DNA of 64,000 nucleotides. Origin: Rhizobium leguminosarum (GTDB taxonomy: Bacteria; Pseudomonadota; Alphaproteobacteria; Rhizobiales; Rhizobiaceae). Location of the stretch: the NCBI RefSeq assembly GCF_001652265.1, contig NZ_LWBS01000417.1:124001-188000 (forward strand). The letters are read 5' to 3'. Made by a program: the position numbers and the translations under genes. How positions within the stretch are numbered: position 1 is the first letter of the stretch; each line of letters begins with the position of its first letter. Below, in pieces: positions 60,892 to 64,000 of the stretch. A model generated the notes under the pieces. The model worked only from the letters and a program-made list of their open reading frames with translations, was not told where the DNA came from and searched no databases.

Positions 60892-61074
60892 ACGACAATA
60901 TCTCAATGACCCGTGACGATCACGCCGACGACGTAGGCTGTTCAGATCGCCCGGATGTCTTGCAGGGGGATATGTTCCAATGACGGTCAAGACAAGCAAC
61001 TTGCCCCGGATACCGGGACTGACGATAGACAGATTGGCTGCGGTGAGGCGGTCATGAGGGTAAGGGACGAAGAT

Positions 61075-62529
61075 ATGGGTAAGGTAACAGGGTTTCTGGA
61101 AATCGACCGGCAGGTGGCGAAATACCAGCCGGCGTCGGATCGGATCCGTCATTTCCGCGAGTTCACGATCCCGATGTCGGACCCGGAAGTGCAGAAACAG
61201 GCTGCGCGCTGCATGGACTGTGGCATCCCCTATTGCCACGGCCCGACCGGCTGCCCTGTTCACAACCAGATTCCCGATTGGAACGACCTCGTCTACAACA
61301 ACAACTGGGAAGCGGCGATCCAGAACCTGCATTCGACCAACAACTTCCCAGAGTTCACCGGTCGCGTCTGCCCGGCGCCCTGCGAGGAAGCCTGCACGTT
61401 GAACCTCGAGGATGCACCGGTCGCCATCAAGACGGTCGAGCAGGCGATCGCGGACAAGGCCTATGAACTCGGCTTCATCCGGCCGCAGCCGGCAACGGTC
61501 CACACCGGCAAGAAGGTCGCCGTCATCGGTTCCGGTCCCGCCGGGATGGCGGCCGCCCAGCAGCTCGGCCGCGCTGGCCACGAGGTGCATCTCTACGAGC
61601 GCGAGACGAAGCCGGGCGGACTGCTGCGTTACGGTATTCCGGATTTCAAGATGGAGAAGAACTTCATCGACCGCCGCGTCGAGCAGATGAAGGGCGAGGG
61701 TGTCACCTTCCATTGCGGCGTCAATGTCGGCGTCGACGTCAAGGTCGAGCAGTTGCTCGCCGATCACGACGCCGTCCTCTACTGCGGCGGCTCCGAGACG
61801 CCGCGCGAGGCGGGCATTCCGGGCACCGACCTTGCGGGCGTGCATGATGCGATGCCCTATCTGGTGCAGCAGAACCGCCGCGTCGGGCGCGAAAACATCG
61901 ACAGCGTCGGCTGGCCGTCGGACCCGATCCTTGCTGGCGCCAAACACATCGTCGTCGTCGGTGGCGGCGATACGGCTTCTGACTGTGTCGGCACGGCCTT
62001 CCGCCAGGGGGCCGTCAGGGTCACCCAGCTCGACATCCGGCCGCAGCCGCCGGAGAAGGAAGACAAGCTTGCCGTCTGGCCCTTCTGGGCGACGAAGATG
62101 CGCACCTCGTCCTCGCAGGCTGAGGGCGCTGTGCGTGAATTCCAGGTGGCGACACTTGAATTCGTCGGCGAAGACGGTGTGCTGACCGGCGTCAAGTGCT
62201 GTGAGGTCGATGAGCGCCGGCGGCCGGTTCCAGGCACGGAATTCGTCATCAGGGCCGATCTCGCCTTCATCGCCATCGGTTTCCGCGGCCCGTTCACCGG
62301 CAGCGTGCTGAAGGAGCTCGACGGCAAGCTGACGCTCAACACCGACAAGCGCGGCTCGACCAACGTCGTCGCCAACGACCGCGACTACAAGACTTCGGTC
62401 GACAAGTTCTGGACGGCGGGCGACGTGCGCCGCGGCCAATCGCTGGTGGTCTGGGCGATCCGTGAAGGCCGCCAGGCAGCGCGCGCCATCGACGAGGAAT
62501 TGATGGGCTCGACCGTGCTACCGAACTGA
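61075..62529 (+). CDS. gltD: Glutamate synthase small subunit
   Basis: 484 residues, the usual GltD length. The N-terminal cysteine-rich region ([20 protein letters not shown] and [12 protein letters not shown]) holds the iron-sulfur clusters; the FAD motif [18 protein letters not shown] is near 147 and the NADPH motif [16 protein letters not shown] near 297. It transfers electrons from NADPH to GltB. The ATG at 61075 has AAGGGA upstream. The 229-base gap from gltB contains the 14-bp hairpin. A strong terminator follows. Confidence 0.96.
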   Translation: MGKVTGFLEIDRQVAKYQPASDRIRHFREFTIPMSDPEVQKQAARCMDCGIPYCHGPTGCPVHNQIPDWNDLVYNNNWEAAIQNLHSTNNFPEFTGRVCPAPCEEACTLNLEDAPVAIKTVEQAIADKAYELGFIRPQPATVHTGKKVAVIGSGPAGMAAAQQLGRAGHEVHLYERETKPGGLLRYGIPDFKMEKNFIDRRVEQMKGEGVTFHCGVNVGVDVKVEQLLADHDAVLYCGGSETPREAGIPGTDLAGVHDAMPYLVQQNRRVGRENIDSVGWPSDPILAGAKHIVVVGGGDTASDCVGTAFRQGAVRVTQLDIRPQPPEKEDKLAVWPFWATKMRTSSSQAEGAVREFQVATLEFVGEDGVLTGVKCCEVDERRRPVPGTEFVIRADLAFIAIGFRGPFTGSVLKELDGKLTLNTDKRGSTNVVANDRDYKTSVDKFWTAGDVRRGQSLVVWAIREGRQAARAIDEELMGSTVLPN

Positions 62530-62559
62530 CTGCTAGCTCGCACGCCTTCGCAAGACACC

Positions 62560-62588
62560 AACTCCGCCTTTCCGGCGGAGTTTTTTTT
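62560..62588 (+). terminator. Terminator of the gltBD unit
   Basis: AACTCCGCC/GGCGGAGTT with a 5-base loop and a long T run, 31 bases after the gltD stop. Confidence 0.95.
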
Positions 62589-62793
62589 GTGTGCCGCGCT
62601 TTGGCGCGACCACTTGACGCGGAGGTCGTGCGCCGCAAGCCTCAGGCAATGCCGGGAAGCCAGATTTTCCGCCGGACGCGGGCTCAGGTGGAGCCGGCGG
62701 CGACCGAAGCGGAGGTGCCCCGCCGTTTTGGTCGTAGTGCATTCACTATCGGCTGCGGCGTGAGGCCGCGAATGATCGACAAGGACATTTCAA

Positions 62794-63426
62794 ATGGTTT
62801 CCGCACTTGACAGCACGCGTTTGGTTTCGGCCCAATATGCCCTGAAAAACCTGCGCAGTTCCGACGACAGCGAGCAGGATACGCAGAGTTCTTCGGCCGC
62901 CAGCATCCTGAGCAGCTACGGGCTCGATCCGAGCTCCGCCTCGCTTCTTTCCAACCAGGCGCTTTCCGGGCTGCTCGACACGCTTTCGGCCCAAAGCGAC
63001 ACGTCTGACGAGACCGATACGACGGGGGACGGCGCCGACGTCACCAGCGCCTCCTTCATGTCGATGTTGAAGCAGCAGTTGCGGGATGCGGCTGCGGCCG
63101 AAGGTGAGAGCGGCAAGGCGCATGACATGCTGGCCGCCCTCGAAGCAGGCACGCTCACCATCACCGATCCGACGCAGGGCGTGGCGGTCAACGCCTGGGA
63201 TGTTGACGATCCCGACGAGGCGGACACCGAGAGCAAGGCCGGCAAGGATATCGATGTCAGCGGCTGGAGCGACTTCCTCGACGCGCATCTGGAGCGCGGC
63301 ACCGATGGCGCCTTCGTCAAGGAAAACGGCAGCTATGTCGACCAAACGAACGACAGCAACGCCTTCTTCGGCCTGATCGGCTCGAACTACTATTATCTGA
63401 GCTGGCCGCAGGCGACGGCGAAGTAG
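62794..63426 (+). CDS. Acidic hypothetical protein
   Basis: 210 residues, serine- and aspartate-rich and strongly acidic (for example SAQSDTSDETDTTGDGADVT). There is no signal peptide or membrane helix; the middle has one amphipathic helix (FMSMLKQQLRDAAAAEGESG) and the end is aromatic (SNYYYLSWPQATAK). AAGGA precedes the ATG. I recognise no family; the composition resembles proteins exported by type I or flagellar routes, but no export signal is clear. Confidence 0.65.
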   Translation: MVSALDSTRLVSAQYALKNLRSSDDSEQDTQSSSAASILSSYGLDPSSASLLSNQALSGLLDTLSAQSDTSDETDTTGDGADVTSASFMSMLKQQLRDAAAAEGESGKAHDMLAALEAGTLTITDPTQGVAVNAWDVDDPDEADTESKAGKDIDVSGWSDFLDAHLERGTDGAFVKENGSYVDQTNDSNAFFGLIGSNYYYLSWPQATAK

Positions 63427-63514
63427 ACGGAAAAGTTTAAGTTCTGCGACAGCAGTTCTCTGTACTTTCAGTGAGATTTGATTTTGTCGCGAAAGCTAGA
63501 ACATGCGAAATGGG

Positions 63515-64000
63515 CTAGGTTGGTCTGCGGTTAAACCGCGCCTCCAAGTCCATCTCCATCACGACGTCGGTCTGCAAGTCGTCACCGACCGCAAACGTGG
63601 TGCTCCCGGTTGCCGCAAATCCGGCCCGTTTGTAGAACGCTATTGCTCGCGCGTTTCGCTCGAACACGGTTAGTTCAAGTCGCGTAACGCCACGCTGTGC
63701 CGACTCACTCACAACCGTATCGAGAAGATCGTTCGCCAATCCGCTTCCTCGCCATTCGGCATCTATGCAAATCCGATTCAGAAGAGCCGAGCGACTTTCG
63801 GTTGACCCCACAACGACTTGTGCAAATCCGATGATGAGATCATCGATCGTCGCCAGGAAAACAGCGGCTGAGAGATCGACAATCTCCGCTTCCTGACGTT
63901 CCCTGTTGAAATTCTTATAGATATAGGCGTCAAGATCGGCGGCTGCCGTGTTGCTGCTGTAGGTTGCGCGGAATAGCCTTGCGGCGAAGTTGGACAAGGC
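63515..64000 (-). CDS. GNAT-family N-acetyltransferase (5'-partial)
   Basis: At least 161 residues; the acetyl-CoA loop is ICIDAEWRGSGLANDLLDTV and the closing motif FYKRAGFAATGS. The first in-window start codon is a TTG at 63997 with no ribosome-binding site, and the frame is open to the edge, so the true start probably lies beyond 64000. The substrate is unknown. Confidence 0.8.
   Translation of the reverse strand, partial: ALSNFAARLFRATYSSNTAAADLDAYIYKNFNRERQEAEIVDLSAAVFLATIDDLIIGFAQVVVGSTESRSALLNRICIDAEWRGSGLANDLLDTVVSESAQRGVTRLELTVFERNARAIAFYKRAGFAATGSTTFAVGDDLQTDVVMEMDLEARFNRRPT

Noticed and set aside
62533..62742. 69-residue minus-strand frame after gltD
   Set aside because: It covers the gltBD terminator and reads as proline/glycine-rich noise.

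Overview
The window looks like part of the main chromosome of a Rhizobium of the leguminosarum/etli group (Rhizobiales). It is GC-rich with strong codon bias. The gene families fit: a glgP-glgB-glgC-glgA-pgm-glgX glycogen cluster, a heterotetrameric sarcosine oxidase operon, CpdR, several class III nucleotide cyclases, TctDE/TctCBA, a ROSE-type thermometer before an hsp20 gene, EcfG-type promoters and an MmgR-like sRNA. There is no IS element, integrase, phage gene or CRISPR array. The species assignment is inference from gene content.

Layout. 0-6.5 kb: TPR lipoprotein, rpsU, a c-heme-type membrane cyclase, a divergent CHASE2 cyclase, and a FecR-domain protein convergent with it. 6.7-12.7 kb: the soxB-orf-soxD-soxA-soxG operon followed by a VOC protein. 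12.7-24.3 kb (minus strand): maoC-like gene downstream of the six-gene glycogen operon. 24.6-25.8 kb: a lone Tad-like von Willebrand protein. 25.9-32.6 kb: a three-gene transglutaminase / permuted ATP-grasp-alpha-E / transglutaminase-DUF2126 cluster, the best candidate here for a poorly understood biochemical system. 32.7-43.4 kb: TctDE-type two-component system, a third cyclase (TolB-like/TPR), a degenerate carbamoyltransferase, GNAT, an orphan solute-binding protein and tctCBA, with two inverted copies of a rhizobial palindromic repeat at 34.9 and 43.3 kb. 43.5-48.5 kb: small and hypothetical genes, DUF475 membrane protein, a frameshifted MgtC remnant, a degenerate nuclease-fold protein, tRNA-Val(GAC) and cpdR. 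48.6-55.6 kb: N-formylglutamate amidohydrolase, MmgR-like sRNA, hisN, alpha/beta hydrolase, hsp20 with RpoH promoter and ROSE-like leader, bile-acid symporter family protein, LysR regulator and threonine aldolase. 56.1-62.6 kb: gltB and gltD (glutamate synthase). 62.8-64 kb: an acidic hypothetical protein and a GNAT gene that probably runs off the right edge.

How they fit together. Most units are core metabolism: glycogen storage and turnover, methylamine/C1 use by sarcosine oxidase, ammonia assimilation by GltBD, and histidine synthesis. Around them are regulatory layers: three cAMP-type cyclases with different sensor modules, TctDE probably controlling carboxylate uptake, CpdR in cell-cycle proteolysis, and an sRNA of a family linked to nitrogen and storage-polymer control. 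All functions come from motif reading; no similarity search could be run.
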